Shown piece after piece: positions 1-8,377 of a stretch of 64,000 nt of DNA. The stretch lies in NCBI RefSeq assembly GCF_020883455.1, contig NZ_CP086615.1, positions 744,001 to 808,000 on the forward strand, written 5' to 3'. This DNA comes from Spiribacter halobius. GTDB lineage: Bacteria; Pseudomonadota; Gammaproteobacteria; Nitrococcales; Nitrococcaceae. The first letter of the stretch is position 1, and the number at the start of each line of letters is the position of its first letter. Under the pieces are notes generated by a model. The model was not told where the DNA came from. It saw nothing but the letters and a program-made list of their open reading frames with translations, and made no database searches. Both the position numbers and the translations under genes were made by a program.

Positions 1-341
1 AACCAGCCATGACAGTCCCGCATGAGCGTGAGAATGCCGTCGGCGTCCCGCGCAAGGTGCTCGGCAACGTCGCGGGAGATCAGGCGGCTGTGCAGGCGAT
101 GGCGCAGCCCGCGCACCGCGTCGACGCGATGTCGCCAGCCGTGCCCCGCGAGCCGGTGGCCGGCCTGCTGCCAGGCGCGCAGGCGGTCCAGCGCCGCCGG
201 CGGCCAGGCCCGCCCCGGGACCACCAGCAGCGTCACCCGCCGCCAGTCCGCGGCCTCCGCCAGCGCCAGCAGCCGCGTGACCCGGGTCAGCGTCTCGGGC
301 ATGACGTCGTGGATGCTGAGCCAGCCCGCCGCCTCAGGCAT
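1..341 (-). CDS. Polysaccharide deacetylase-like protein (DUF2334 type), partial
   Basis: The gene starts with ATG at 341 and runs off the left edge, leaving about 113 N-terminal residues. The start reads MPEAAGWLSIHDVMPETL. The SIHDVMP segment, a strand reading VTLLVVPG and then AGHRLAGHGWRHR match the Asp and His-rich motifs of the NodB/DUF2334 polysaccharide deacetylases, which remove acyl groups from amino sugars. The start codon lies 8 bp inside the end of the upstream glycosyltransferase gene, so the two are probably translationally coupled. The context suggests work on a surface polysaccharide or glycoconjugate. The catalytic C-terminal half is not visible, so the exact substrate cannot be guessed. 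Confidence 0.75.
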   Translation of the reverse strand, partial: MPEAAGWLSIHDVMPETLTRVTRLLALAEAADWRRVTLLVVPGRAWPPAALDRLRAWQQAGHRLAGHGWRHRVDAVRGLRHRLHSRLISRDVAEHLARDADGILTLMRDCHGW

Positions 342-1452
342 GGCGGCGCTCCCCGGCAGCCTGCCCGGCGAGGACGTCGAGCCACGGCGTGATGCCGGAC
401 TCGGCGCAGGCAAGCACCGCCGCGCGACCCTGCCCGGCCTTGTGGGCGAGCACGGCCGGGTCGAGGGCCGTCACCCGGGCGAGGGCGTCGGCAACGTTCT
501 CGCCCGCGCCGATGCGGTGCAGTCCGCGCGCCAGCTCGGGCCAGTCGAGGATGCCGCAGCCGCGGGCGGCCAGCGTGATCCGCCCCCGGGCCAGGGCCTC
601 CAGGGCCACGGTGCCGAACGCCTCCACCACCGAGGGCAGCACCAGGAGGTCGCTGCTATCCAGGGCATCGAGAATGGCGTCCCGGTCGAGCCAGCCCAGG
701 GCCTCGAGATTGGGCAGCCGCGCAGCGGCGGCATCGACCCAGGGCCGTTCCGGGCCGTCTCCGGCGATGCGGAACTGCAACCCCGGCAGCCGCTCCGCGG
801 CCTCGATGACGGCATGCACGCGCTTCTCCGCAGCCAGACGGCCGACGAACAGCACGCTGCGTGGCGGGCTCTGCAGCGCCGCCGGCGGCCGCTCGAGGAA
901 CGGCCGCGGCAACGGCGTACCCAGCAGGTGGGCGCGGCGCGCTCCGAGCTCCTGGGCCAGCCGGTGCATGCCAGGTGCGTTGGTAATGACCGCATCGGCC
1001 TGGCGGAACAGCCGGCGATTGGTGCCGGCGAGCCACCACCGGTTCAGCGGCGCCAGGACGCGGCCCCAGTAGAGCCCGGTGAGGGCCTCGTAATGGGTAT
1101 GCAGGCCGAACAGCAGCCGCGCGCCGAGGCGCCGCGCCGCGCGCGCCCCCAGCAGGCCGTAGGGGCCTGGCGTGGCGACGATGATCACATCCGGGGCGAA
1201 GGCGGCGAGGCGCTGCTGCAGTCGGCGCGGCGAGGGCAGGCCGAGGCGCTGGGTAGCGTCGCCAGGCAGTGGCATCTCCAGCCAGTGCGGCAGCGGCTGG
1301 CCGCTGCCGGGGCAGAGAAGGGTCAGTGCCTGCACACGCGGTTCCAGGTGTGCCGCGAGATCCCGGTAATAGGTGCCGACGCCGTTACGCTCCGGCGCGG
1401 CATCCGAGACGATGGCGACGCGCAGGGGCAGGCGTGATGACGGCGATGCCAT
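334..1452 (-). CDS. Glycosyltransferase family 4 (GT-B fold)
   Basis: This 372-residue protein has the two halves of a GT-B glycosyltransferase. The N-terminal part has a glycine-rich loop near residue 20 (ERNGVGTYYRDLAAHL). The C-terminal GT1/GT4 domain has LFVGRLAAEKRVHAVIEA and the E-x7-E nucleotide-sugar signature in PSVVEAFGTVALEALARG. It should transfer a sugar from a nucleotide-sugar donor to a lipid or glycan acceptor at the cytoplasmic membrane. The ATG at 1452 was chosen because GAGGGACC lies just upstream; the open frame continues 19 codons further without a better start. It is sandwiched between a sulfotransferase and a deacetylase on the same strand, overlapping both. The acceptor is unknown. 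Confidence 0.85.
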   Translation of the reverse strand: MASPSSRLPLRVAIVSDAAPERNGVGTYYRDLAAHLEPRVQALTLLCPGSGQPLPHWLEMPLPGDATQRLGLPSPRRLQQRLAAFAPDVIIVATPGPYGLLGARAARRLGARLLFGLHTHYEALTGLYWGRVLAPLNRWWLAGTNRRLFRQADAVITNAPGMHRLAQELGARRAHLLGTPLPRPFLERPPAALQSPPRSVLFVGRLAAEKRVHAVIEAAERLPGLQFRIAGDGPERPWVDAAAARLPNLEALGWLDRDAILDALDSSDLLVLPSVVEAFGTVALEALARGRITLAARGCGILDWPELARGLHRIGAGENVADALARVTALDPAVLAHKAGQGRAAVLACAESGITPWLDVLAGQAAGERRHA

Positions 1453-2713
1453 GGTGGTCCCTCGGGGGCTGCGGTGGACGGGACGGGAGCCGATGGGCCG
1501 GGACCGCATACTCGCCCGTGAGGTCGAGCAGGGCGGTCACGTCGGCGAAGCGATGGCGCACGCTGGCCGCGTCCAGGTTCCAGTGCGCCAGCTGGTGCCG
1601 GTGTCCGGAGCGGTGGTGCCGGGCGGCCGCGTCGGCTGCGGCCAGCCGGTTCTTCAGGGGTGGCGCGAGCGGCAGCCCGAGTTCCCGGTAGCAGGCGCGG
1701 ACCGCCGCGGCGAGTCCGCGTCGCTGTGCCGGCAGGGGCAGCAGCACGGCGCGACCGGCCGGCAGGCGCGGCAGCTGCTCGAGCAGGGTGTCGTAGCCGA
1801 GGCCAAGCTGGCTGATCATCCGCTCCCGCAGCACGTCGCGGCGGTAGGGGCCATGCAGGCTGCTGAGCGCAGGGTCGAGGCTGGCCAGCTGGGAGGAGAG
1901 GGCGCCGGCGGGCTCGCGCAGGCAGGCGATGACGCGAGCGTCCGGAAAGGCCTCCAGCAGGCTGCCAGCCAGCGGGGCGAAGGCCGCATTCTTGGCGAGG
2001 TAGCGCCGGTGGCCGCCGTGGAAGTACAGATGGCGCTGGATGCAGCGCCGGTAGGCCGCCATCAGGCGGCGTCGCTCCGGACCGGTGAGGCCGTGGTCTC
2101 CGCGGCCGAGACGCCAGAGGCCCGGGGCATCCGGAAAGGCCACCACGAGGATGAAGCACGAGAGCCGCGGCAGCAGCGCCAGGTAGTCTTCCTCGGGGGC
2201 GTCGAGGCCGATGGGGTGGACGCCCTCGAGGCCTCTGGAGAGGCGGCTCGCAGCCCGGTTGACGAGCCACGCCCCGGGCGATCCGAGCCGGGCATCGAGT
2301 CGGGCGATGCCACGCCATAGGTAACGCCAGCTGATGGCCGGCGCGAACAGGCACTCCCAGGTGCGCATGGTGGTGAGGCGTGGGTCGTGGGCGAGCAGAT
2401 GGTGCAGCGCCGTCGTGCCACTGCGGGGCACCCCGAGGATAAACAGCGGCGCCCGCACGGGCAGGCGCCGGTAGCCACGAAACAGGATCTCGTCCAGGGC
2501 GAAGCCAAGCCAGTGGTAGGCGAGGCCGATCGGCAGCAGCACCAGCAGCGCCAGGGTAGAGAGCGCATGCCGGAGCGTGAGCCGGGCAATGCCGTCACGC
2601 GGCGGCAGCAGGGCGCTCACAAGCAAATCCAGCGCTCGGCCCCAGCCAGCAAGGCGTGCAGCGCCCAGGGATGGCTCGGCGGCGGTCTGATCCTGGCGGG
2701 TGCGTGTGCTCAC
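1385..2713 (-). CDS. Sulfotransferase family protein
   Basis: About 442 residues with a hydrophobic segment near residues 40-65 (STLALLVLLPIGLAYHWL). This is followed by FILGVPRSGTTALHHLLAHD, the 5'-phosphosulfate (PSB) loop that binds PAPS in sulfotransferases. Later segments (ARVIACLREPAGALSSQLAS) fit the 3'-phosphate-binding region. It probably sulfates a lipid or glycan from a membrane-anchored position. No ATG is available before the PSB loop; the GTG at 2713 preceded by GGGGG is the best start, but it is uncertain. The 3' end overlaps the glycosyltransferase by 68 bp, so the three leftmost genes read as one operon. PAPS could be supplied by the Sat-CysC enzyme at 37.0 kb. Confidence 0.8.
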   Translation of the reverse strand: MSTRTRQDQTAAEPSLGAARLAGWGRALDLLVSALLPPRDGIARLTLRHALSTLALLVLLPIGLAYHWLGFALDEILFRGYRRLPVRAPLFILGVPRSGTTALHHLLAHDPRLTTMRTWECLFAPAISWRYLWRGIARLDARLGSPGAWLVNRAASRLSRGLEGVHPIGLDAPEEDYLALLPRLSCFILVVAFPDAPGLWRLGRGDHGLTGPERRRLMAAYRRCIQRHLYFHGGHRRYLAKNAAFAPLAGSLLEAFPDARVIACLREPAGALSSQLASLDPALSSLHGPYRRDVLRERMISQLGLGYDTLLEQLPRLPAGRAVLLPLPAQRRGLAAAVRACYRELGLPLAPPLKNRLAAADAAARHHRSGHRHQLAHWNLDAASVRHRFADVTALLDLTGEYAVPAHRLPSRPPQPPRDHHGIAVITPAPARRHRLGCRAGA

Positions 2714-2848
2714 TACCCCCACACGGTGGCAGGGCACTGCGACACGCGCCTTGCACGGATGTGACGACGCGGTGACAGCACCGTCGCCGGCGACGCCGAG
2801 ACCCGAGGGCACAACGCGGCTCGGTGTTAGAGGCGCACCCGTAGACGT

Positions 2849-3064
2849 GTAGGTCGGCAAGCGCGCAGCGCTCGCCGACAATTGCGCCTCGGCGGGACCC
2901 CTGCCGTTCGCCTGCCGGCGGGTCGGGTACCGCCTCGCGGCGGTTCCCGACCTACGATGGCTGCCGGCACACGCCAGGTGGCCGCCTCCGCGGGCCATGA
3001 AGAGGGCCGGGGGCGCCGCAGCCGTTTAGCGCGGTAGGTCGTGCGCGGCGAAGCCGCGTGCGAC
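2849..3064. repeat. Three GTAGGTCG-type intergenic hairpins
   Basis: The 490 bp between the sulfotransferase start and the HPF gene hold no convincing gene. They hold three short palindromes with the pattern GTAGGTCG-stem-loop-CGAC. The arms are 2853-2864/2868-2879 (12 bp, one mismatch), 2922-2934/2939-2951 (13 bp, one mismatch, followed by CTAC) and 3038-3049/3053-3064 (12 bp, loop GAA). A fourth relative is at 13846-13877. They resemble REP-type extragenic palindromes. The first and third face one way and the second faces the other. Confidence 0.6.
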
Positions 3065-3203
3065 GTTCCCGGTTTCAGCGGAATCGCGGCCCGGCCACCG
3101 CGCGTGCCGCCCCGGACACGATGTGGGCCCTGTTACGGCGACCAACTCGCTCACGGTGAAGCGGAGCTGGTCATCCCCCGGCTCCTGAGCGTGCGGGTTA
3201 GGG

Positions 3204-3515
3204 TCAGCGGTCGTTACGGCGGCCGATGCGGTGATCCAGGGCGCGCTCCAGCTTGCCGGCGGCGGCGTGGGCCGCGCTGTAGGCGTCCTCGGCCAGCGCC
3301 TCCACGGCCACCGGTGGCATGCCGCGGGGATGCGCCTCCATGGTGCAGGTGGTGTCGGGTCCACCCTTGCCGGCGTTCACGTCCTTGAAGTGGACCTCGA
3401 GGCGGGTGATGTCGTCACCGTGCTTGCGGGCCACCGTCGCAAGTTTGGCGTGCACGTGCTGCTCCAGGGCCTCTGATACGTGGACCCCTTCGCCGGGATT
3501 CACCTCGATCTGCAT
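3204..3515 (-). CDS. Ribosome hibernation-promoting factor / RaiA family
   Basis: A 103-residue protein with the HPF/YfiA fold pattern: an N-terminal strand MQIEVNPGEGVHVSEALEQHV, a helix (KLATVARKHGDDITRLEVHFKDV), then VAVEALAEDAYSAAHAAAGKLERALDHRI. The family binds the 30S decoding region and inactivates or dimerises ribosomes in stationary phase or stress. This is the short form without the C-terminal dimerisation domain. ATG at 3515 is preceded by GGAGAAAGG. It stands alone between intergenic repeats and an IalB-like gene. The sequence is less basic than E. coli HPF, which is common in halophiles. Confidence 0.8.
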   Translation of the reverse strand: MQIEVNPGEGVHVSEALEQHVHAKLATVARKHGDDITRLEVHFKDVNAGKGGPDTTCTMEAHPRGMPPVAVEALAEDAYSAAHAAAGKLERALDHRIGRRNDR

Positions 3516-3606
3516 GGGTTCGCCTTTCTCCTGCGTGCCTTGCTGCTGTAACAGATGGTGACGACGCCGGCCCGCCGCAAGGGTCGGCGTGCGCCGGCCC
3601 GGGCCA

Positions 3607-4170
3607 TCAGCGCGAGACGTGGTCGAGGGCGGCGGTGAAGCCGAGCAGCGAGATCGGCAGCTGCACGCCCCGGCCCTGCGGATCGGCGATGGTGATGGTG
3701 GCCTGGGTGCCGGCCTTCATCTGCTCCACCAGCCCGGACTCCAGCTGGACGTCAGCGCGGCAGCCGTTGCGGATGCAGAGCTGTACGGGAAACCGGATAG
3801 GCTCGTTGTCGTCCACCTGGAGCTGAACCCCGGGGGGCAGGCGCATGCCAAGGGGCAGGTTGAAGAGCGCCACCGGCTGGTCTTCACCCTGGGGGTAGCC
3901 GATGACCACCTCCATGACGCTCTGGCCGCTCTCCTGATGGGTGACCTGCTGGTACATCTCGCACAGCTCGGCGGCGCCGAACTCGTCTTCCGGCGGCGGC
4001 TGGCAGCGCACTACCCAGTCTTCGTACTGATCGGCGACCTCGGCCTCACTCTGGTCGGTGCCGGCCGGGCCTTCGGTGTTGCCATCGCCGTCGCCGAGCT
4101 GCTGGGCAATCGCGGGCGTTACCGCCAGCAGCAGGGCGAGGAGCAATGCCAGAGGTGTGATGCGTCGCAT
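3607..4170 (-). CDS. Secreted IalB (invasion-associated locus B)-like protein
   Basis: This 187-residue protein begins with a clear signal peptide (RRITPLALLLALLLAVTPAIAQQ, cleavage after AIA). It continues with an acidic linker and then the IalB domain: DWVVRCQP, a middle segment VALFNLPLGMRLPPGVQLQVD, and FPVQLCIRNGCRADVQL with the cysteine pair typical of the family. IalB-like proteins are periplasmic or outer-membrane proteins first named from Bartonella invasion. In free-living Proteobacteria their function is unknown, so the name should not be read as evidence of virulence. ATG at 4170 follows AAAAGGATCC. The gene is divergent from the DUF3750 gene. Confidence 0.78.
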   Translation of the reverse strand: MRRITPLALLLALLLAVTPAIAQQLGDGDGNTEGPAGTDQSEAEVADQYEDWVVRCQPPPEDEFGAAELCEMYQQVTHQESGQSVMEVVIGYPQGEDQPVALFNLPLGMRLPPGVQLQVDDNEPIRFPVQLCIRNGCRADVQLESGLVEQMKAGTQATITIADPQGRGVQLPISLLGFTAALDHVSR

Positions 4171-4516
4171 GGGTCGGATCCTTTTCGGCGTCTGTGGGCG
4201 GCGGCGTCGCTGCGGGCGAGCTGCGGGCGATCAGTGTAGGCCGGCAGGCGCAGGTCGCAAGCCGTCGCGCCCTGGACACTCTCCCAGCTTCGGGTGTTCC
4301 CGTAGGTGCAGGGAAAATTCCCCGGCTGGCCGGCTAGCTAGATGGTTGGCTGCACTGCGTGGCCCCGCGGTGCCGGTAATGGATTCGCGGCCGTGCCCGG
4401 TGCGGCCTGAGGCGGGAGCCCAATCGCAGCACCGCGGAGGCTGCACCAGAGCGTCGGCCGTGTCTGGGTTGCGGCGGGGTTAGACTGCCAGTTCTTAAAG
4501 GGCAGGATGGGAAGCC
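4171..4516. promoter_or_regulatory. Divergent intergenic region between IalB and DUF3750 genes
   Basis: This 346 bp space separates two divergent genes and must hold both promoters. No coding frame with recognisable protein content was seen. A Shine-Dalgarno-like AGGATGGGA precedes the ATG at 4517 and AAGGATCC precedes the ATG at 4170. A possible -35 TTGCGG with a poor -10 lies near 4470-4500 but is too weak to call. Confidence 0.35.
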
Positions 4517-5314
4517 ATGCACTGGTTGCGTCGGATGCTGATCGTGTTGCTCGTCATGCTGGCGGGGCCGGCGACGATGTTTGCGCGAGGCGGGTTCGAG
4601 CTGGAGGGGAACTGGGCGACGGCGGATCGCTCTCCAGTAGGGCTGGCGCCGGCCCCCGCCGAGCATCCAGAGGCGCTGGTGCAGGTTTATGCGGCGCGCG
4701 CCTTCGAGTGGCGCGGGGTATTCGCCGTCCACAGCTGGGTGGCCACGAAGCCGGCGGGGGCGAGTCACTACACCGTGCATCAGGTCACCGGCTGGGGCCG
4801 TCCCGCCCTGACCTCCCGCATCGGGCGCCCGGATCGGCAGTGGTTCGGCAATCCGCCCTCGCTGCTGGCGCAGCTGGCCGGGGCCGATGCGGCGGCGGTG
4901 ATCCCCCGTATCGAGGCGGCGCTGGCGGAATATCCGTTCCGGCAGCGCTATCGCATCTGGCCCGGACCCAACAGCAACACCTTCACCGCCTGGCTGGCGC
5001 GGCGCATCCCTGAGCTCGGGGTGACCCTGCCGGGGACGGCCATCGGCAAGGACTACCTCGCGGGTGGCGTGCTGGCGCCGGCGCCGAGCGGCAGTGGCTA
5101 TCAGGTGTCGCTGTTCGGGCTGCTGGGCGCCACGGTGGCGCGGCGCGAGGGGCTGGAGCTGAACCTGCTGGGCCTGGTGTTCGGGTTGCGGCCGGACGGC
5201 CCGGCGCTGGTGCTGCCGGGGCTGGGCCGATTGGGGCCGGCGGCGGGGTTGCCGGATGGGGCGCACTCCGGCACGGTTGCCGGCGAGTTGGCTAACGAAC
5301 AGGGGGCTCAATGA
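4517..5314 (+). CDS. DUF3750 family membrane-anchored protein
   Basis: 265 residues. The N-terminus (RRMLIVLLVMLAGPATMFA) is a signal peptide or membrane anchor. The body matches DUF3750: FEWRGVFAVHSWVATKPAG, YTVHQVTGWG, then WPGPNSNTFTAWLARRIPEL and LPGTAIGKDYL. The conserved His, Cys-free core and PGPNSNTF segment are reminiscent of NlpC/LRAT-like periplasmic folds, but the biochemical activity of the family is not established. The gene overlaps the next one by 4 bp (ATGA), so the two form a unit. It starts at the ATG following AGGATGGGAAGCC. Confidence 0.75.
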   Translation: MHWLRRMLIVLLVMLAGPATMFARGGFELEGNWATADRSPVGLAPAPAEHPEALVQVYAARAFEWRGVFAVHSWVATKPAGASHYTVHQVTGWGRPALTSRIGRPDRQWFGNPPSLLAQLAGADAAAVIPRIEAALAEYPFRQRYRIWPGPNSNTFTAWLARRIPELGVTLPGTAIGKDYLAGGVLAPAPSGSGYQVSLFGLLGATVARREGLELNLLGLVFGLRPDGPALVLPGLGRLGPAAGLPDGAHSGTVAGELANEQGAQ

Positions 5315-6075
5315 CCACGCCACGCTGGCCCGCCCTGCTGCTCTGTCTCGCCCTGGCGGGGCCCGCACTGGCCGGGCATGGTGGGCAGCTGGAGGCGGAC
5401 GAGCTCGGGGCCGCCCTGGATGGCGACCGCGCCCATCGAGCGGCGGCGGTGGATTTTGTGCTCGCCGAGCCGGCGCCAAGGACGTCCCTGGAGATGCTGG
5501 TCGCGGCGGCACGGGCGGTGCAGCTTGGACGGGTGGAGGATGCCGGCGTGCTCTACTACGGCGGCGAGATGCGTGCCCGTTACGAGCTTGACGCCTATCG
5601 CAGCGAAGGCCCGGACCCCGGGTCGCCGGCGGCCACCGTGCGTCAGCTCAGCCATCAGCTCGGCCAGGCCATCCATCCGGCGACCCTCGACAACCCGGAG
5701 CGCCTGGAAGCGGTGGTCGGGCGTCTCGAGGACTGGCCGGTGCGGCCGCCGGAAGGTTACCGCCCGGCGTGGCCGGTGCAGAGCGAGGTGCTGCCCGAGG
5801 TGGCGGACCGCATCGCCGGCGAAATCCGGGAAACGCGCCTCGGCGTGCTCCGGGACTATCTCGTGGCGGTGCGTGACGACGTCTGGAAGCAGGCACTGGA
5901 AGACATCCGCGCCTACAACGGCCTCTCCAGCGACCGGCGTGACACCGAGGCCGCCCGCGAGCGCCTGGCCGATGCCCAGCGCCGCATCGAGCGCGCCGAG
6001 GAGCGCCTCGACGTCTGCCTGCTCAGCGCCGGCTGCCGTCCCGAGCAGCCTGTGAATCCGGGTGGGCGCGGCTGA
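5311..6075 (+). CDS. Secreted protein of unknown function
   Basis: 254 residues starting at the ATG that overlaps the stop of the DUF3750 gene. A signal peptide is clear (TPRWPALLLCLALAGPALA). The mature protein is helical and charged, with a C-terminal heptad-like segment rich in Arg and Glu (TEAARERLADAQRRIERAEE) that could form a coiled coil. It ends with two cysteines (CLLSAGC) that could form a disulfide. I do not recognise the family. The translational coupling implies that it works with the DUF3750 protein in the cell envelope. Confidence 0.6.
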   Translation: MTTPRWPALLLCLALAGPALAGHGGQLEADELGAALDGDRAHRAAAVDFVLAEPAPRTSLEMLVAAARAVQLGRVEDAGVLYYGGEMRARYELDAYRSEGPDPGSPAATVRQLSHQLGQAIHPATLDNPERLEAVVGRLEDWPVRPPEGYRPAWPVQSEVLPEVADRIAGEIRETRLGVLRDYLVAVRDDVWKQALEDIRAYNGLSSDRRDTEAARERLADAQRRIERAEERLDVCLLSAGCRPEQPVNPGGRG

Positions 6076-6085
6076 GCGCTGAGGG

Positions 6086-6248
6086 GATTGACCGCAAAGG
6101 CGCAAAGGGCGCGAAGACGGAGGTGTTTTCGTACCTGATGCAGCCGGTCCGCGGCGACCTCAGCGGGCGGGAGCGGCCGTGTGCCCGGTGCGGAGCGGGG
6201 CGTTCACAACTCTTCGTCTTCGCGCCCTTCGCGCCTTTGCGGTTAATC
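6086..6248. repeat. Long inverted repeat with CAAAGG-type tandem units
   Basis: Arms at 6086-6119 and 6215-6248 are 34 bp inverted copies with two mismatches. Each arm is built of near-repeating 8 bp units (CGCAAAGG, CGCAAAGG, CGCGAAGA). The 95 bp between them has no evident gene. The element fills the gap between the convergent hypothetical gene and slt, so it could serve as a bidirectional transcription barrier. It resembles the ACAACGG and GTTCAAAG palindromes elsewhere in the window in architecture but not in sequence. Confidence 0.75.
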
Positions 6249-6270
6249 CGGTTGTCAACTCAAACGATTG

Positions 6271-8166
6271 CTAGCGATCCGCCCGCAGCACCTCGCTCAG
6301 GCGCTGGGTGTCGCCGGTGAGGCGGAGGCGGTAGACGGTGCGGTTGAAGAGAATGGCCTGGACGTAGTCGCGGGTCTCGCCGAAGGGCAGGGTCTCGATC
6401 CAGCGGGCGCTGCCCGGTGGCGGGCCGCTCCCGGCCTCGAGCCAGCCGGCGACGCTGCCCGGGCCGGCGTTGTAGGCGGCGATGGCGAGGACGGGATCGT
6501 CGAAGCGTCCGAGGAGGTGGGCAAGGTAGCGGGCGCCGAGGCCGATGTTCATCTCGGGGCGCTCCAGCACCCGGGGCAGGGGCTCGCTGTCCGCGCCGTC
6601 CCGGTCCAGCAGCCAGCGGGCGGTCGCAGGCATGAGCTGGGCGGGGCCGCAGGCCCCGCGATGGGAGCAGCGGCCCAGGCCAAAGGCGCTTTCCTGGCGG
6701 ATCAGCGCGTACAGCCAATCGGCGTCAACGTCCGCCTGCCTCGCCGCCGCCTCGACACTGTCCCGGAAACCGAAGGGGAAGCGCAGCCGCGAGGCGTTGC
6801 TCGTTCCGGCTCGGCCACTGGCGTGCATGACGGCCCAGGGCCAGTCTTCGGCCTGGGCCCTGCGGGCCGCGGCGAGTCGCTCCGCCGGCGTGAGCAGAGC
6901 CATGGCCGCACGCCATTCCAGGCGGGCGTACGCCGTCTCGCCGGCGGCATGCAGCTGCTGCGCGCGGACCAGCGCCGGCAGTGCCGGTAGCTCCGACGCG
7001 GCCTCCGGGCCCTTCTGACCCCAGCGGTAGGGCCGGCCCAGGGCGTCCGCGGCGAGAAACCCGTAGTAGCCGAACTCGCTGGCGGCGCCCTCGTAGGCAC
7101 GGCTCGCGGCCGCGGTGCGGTCCTCGGCGGCCAGCGCACGACCAAGCCAGTACTGCCACCTGGCGCGCTGCCCCTGTTCCGGTGGCATGCGGCCGATGGC
7201 GCTGCGTACCGCCGGCCAGTGGCCGGCGCGCAGAGCCGCGCGCACGCGCCATGCGCGAGCCACCTCGTCGCTGTCGGCATCGCTCAGGGCACGCAGCCAG
7301 GTGAGTCCGTCGGGGTGGTCCCGGTAGGCCGCCCAGAGCGCCGCGGTGCGCTCGATACGGCCGCGTGCCCGGGGCTTGAGCCCATGCCGCTCGGCCACGG
7401 GCAGCAGATCGCGGGCCGCCTCGGGGTCGCTGCGGGCGAGGCGCTCCAGGGCGGCCACCAGCACGCGGCTGCGCTCCGCGGCCGGGCCCAGGGCCTTTGG
7501 CTCCAGCCCCCGGGCCTTGGCCGGCTGTGACCATACCGTGAGCCAGTGGTCCAGCCAGCGCTGCTGCTCCGTCGGCAGCCGGTCGCGGTAGGCACGGGCG
7601 AGGCCGGGGTTTCCGGCCTCCAGGGCCAGCAGCATGCGCGCCCGCAGACGCTCGGCGGTGAGCTCGCCGCGGTCGTGGAGATAGTCGAAGGCGTCATTGC
7701 AGGCGCCCGGCTGACGGTAGCCCACGTGCCACAGGGCGAGGGCGACGCGGGCCGCCGAATCGTGATCGTCCGCCTGGCGGTGGGCCTCCACCAGGGCGCA
7801 GCGCACGTGGACATCGCGCTCGCCGGCGTAGCGGCTGCGCAGCGCCGCCCAGTCTTCGCGACGCGCGAGCTCGCGCAGCCAGGCCACCCGAAGGCGCTGC
7901 GTCACGGCGAGATCCGCGTGGCGATCCAGGAACGCGTTCACGCGTGCCGGCGAGGCCTCCTCCAGCTCCGCCCGCAGCACGGCGTAATCCAGATACGCCC
8001 GGATGGGCTCGCCCGCCAGGGCCTTCCGGGCGGCGTCGACGGCGGCCGTGTCGCCGGCCTCCAGGGCCCGCACGCCGGCCCGGTACTGCTCTGCCGGAGA
8101 GGCCGCGGCCGCCATGCCCGCCATCGCGAGCAGTACGCTGGCTAGCGTCGTCGCCACTGTGCGCAT
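6271..8166 (-). CDS. slt: Soluble lytic murein transglycosylase (Slt70 type)
   Basis: 631 residues, close to Slt70 length. A signal peptide (TTLASVLLAMAGMAAAA) exports it to the periplasm. A long helical superhelix fills residues 25-450. The C-terminal SLT domain has WLYALIRQESAFGLG, in which the Glu near residue 490 is the catalytic acid, followed by QLMPATARWLL and LGARYLAHLLGRFDDPVLAIAAYNAGPG. It cleaves peptidoglycan glycan strands to give 1,6-anhydro-MurNAc ends. The usual segment after the catalytic Glu (SxxGAxGLMQxMP) is replaced by CSHRGACGPAQLMP, which adds two cysteines. ATG at 8166 is preceded by AGGAGCGGGC. It lies downstream of the anti-sigma gene but 211 bp away, so its promoter may be separate. 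Confidence 0.92.
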   Translation of the reverse strand: MRTVATTLASVLLAMAGMAAAASPAEQYRAGVRALEAGDTAAVDAARKALAGEPIRAYLDYAVLRAELEEASPARVNAFLDRHADLAVTQRLRVAWLRELARREDWAALRSRYAGERDVHVRCALVEAHRQADDHDSAARVALALWHVGYRQPGACNDAFDYLHDRGELTAERLRARMLLALEAGNPGLARAYRDRLPTEQQRWLDHWLTVWSQPAKARGLEPKALGPAAERSRVLVAALERLARSDPEAARDLLPVAERHGLKPRARGRIERTAALWAAYRDHPDGLTWLRALSDADSDEVARAWRVRAALRAGHWPAVRSAIGRMPPEQGQRARWQYWLGRALAAEDRTAAASRAYEGAASEFGYYGFLAADALGRPYRWGQKGPEAASELPALPALVRAQQLHAAGETAYARLEWRAAMALLTPAERLAAARRAQAEDWPWAVMHASGRAGTSNASRLRFPFGFRDSVEAAARQADVDADWLYALIRQESAFGLGRCSHRGACGPAQLMPATARWLLDRDGADSEPLPRVLERPEMNIGLGARYLAHLLGRFDDPVLAIAAYNAGPGSVAGWLEAGSGPPPGSARWIETLPFGETRDYVQAILFNRTVYRLRLTGDTQRLSEVLRADR

Positions 8167-8377
8167 GCCCGCTCCTGTGCGCGCCGAGTCGACGCATCAG
8201 GGTACACCGGGGCGCCTGGCCGGGGGCATGGCCTGCGCCGGCGCGCCCCCACAGACGGACAGGTTTCGGCGGTAAGCCGCCTCCCTCGGCCGCCGCACCG
8301 ATACCGTCGGGCTGCGCAGCTGACGCTCGTTGCCCGCCTTGTCGACGCCCTGACCCGCGACGATCAGCGCAGCGGGA

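Noticed and set aside
2714-2998. N-terminal extension of the sulfotransferase by 95 residues
   Set aside because: The extra translation is Arg/Ala/Pro-rich without domain character and runs into the hairpin repeats. A GTG with a purine-rich upstream site at 2713 is more plausible.
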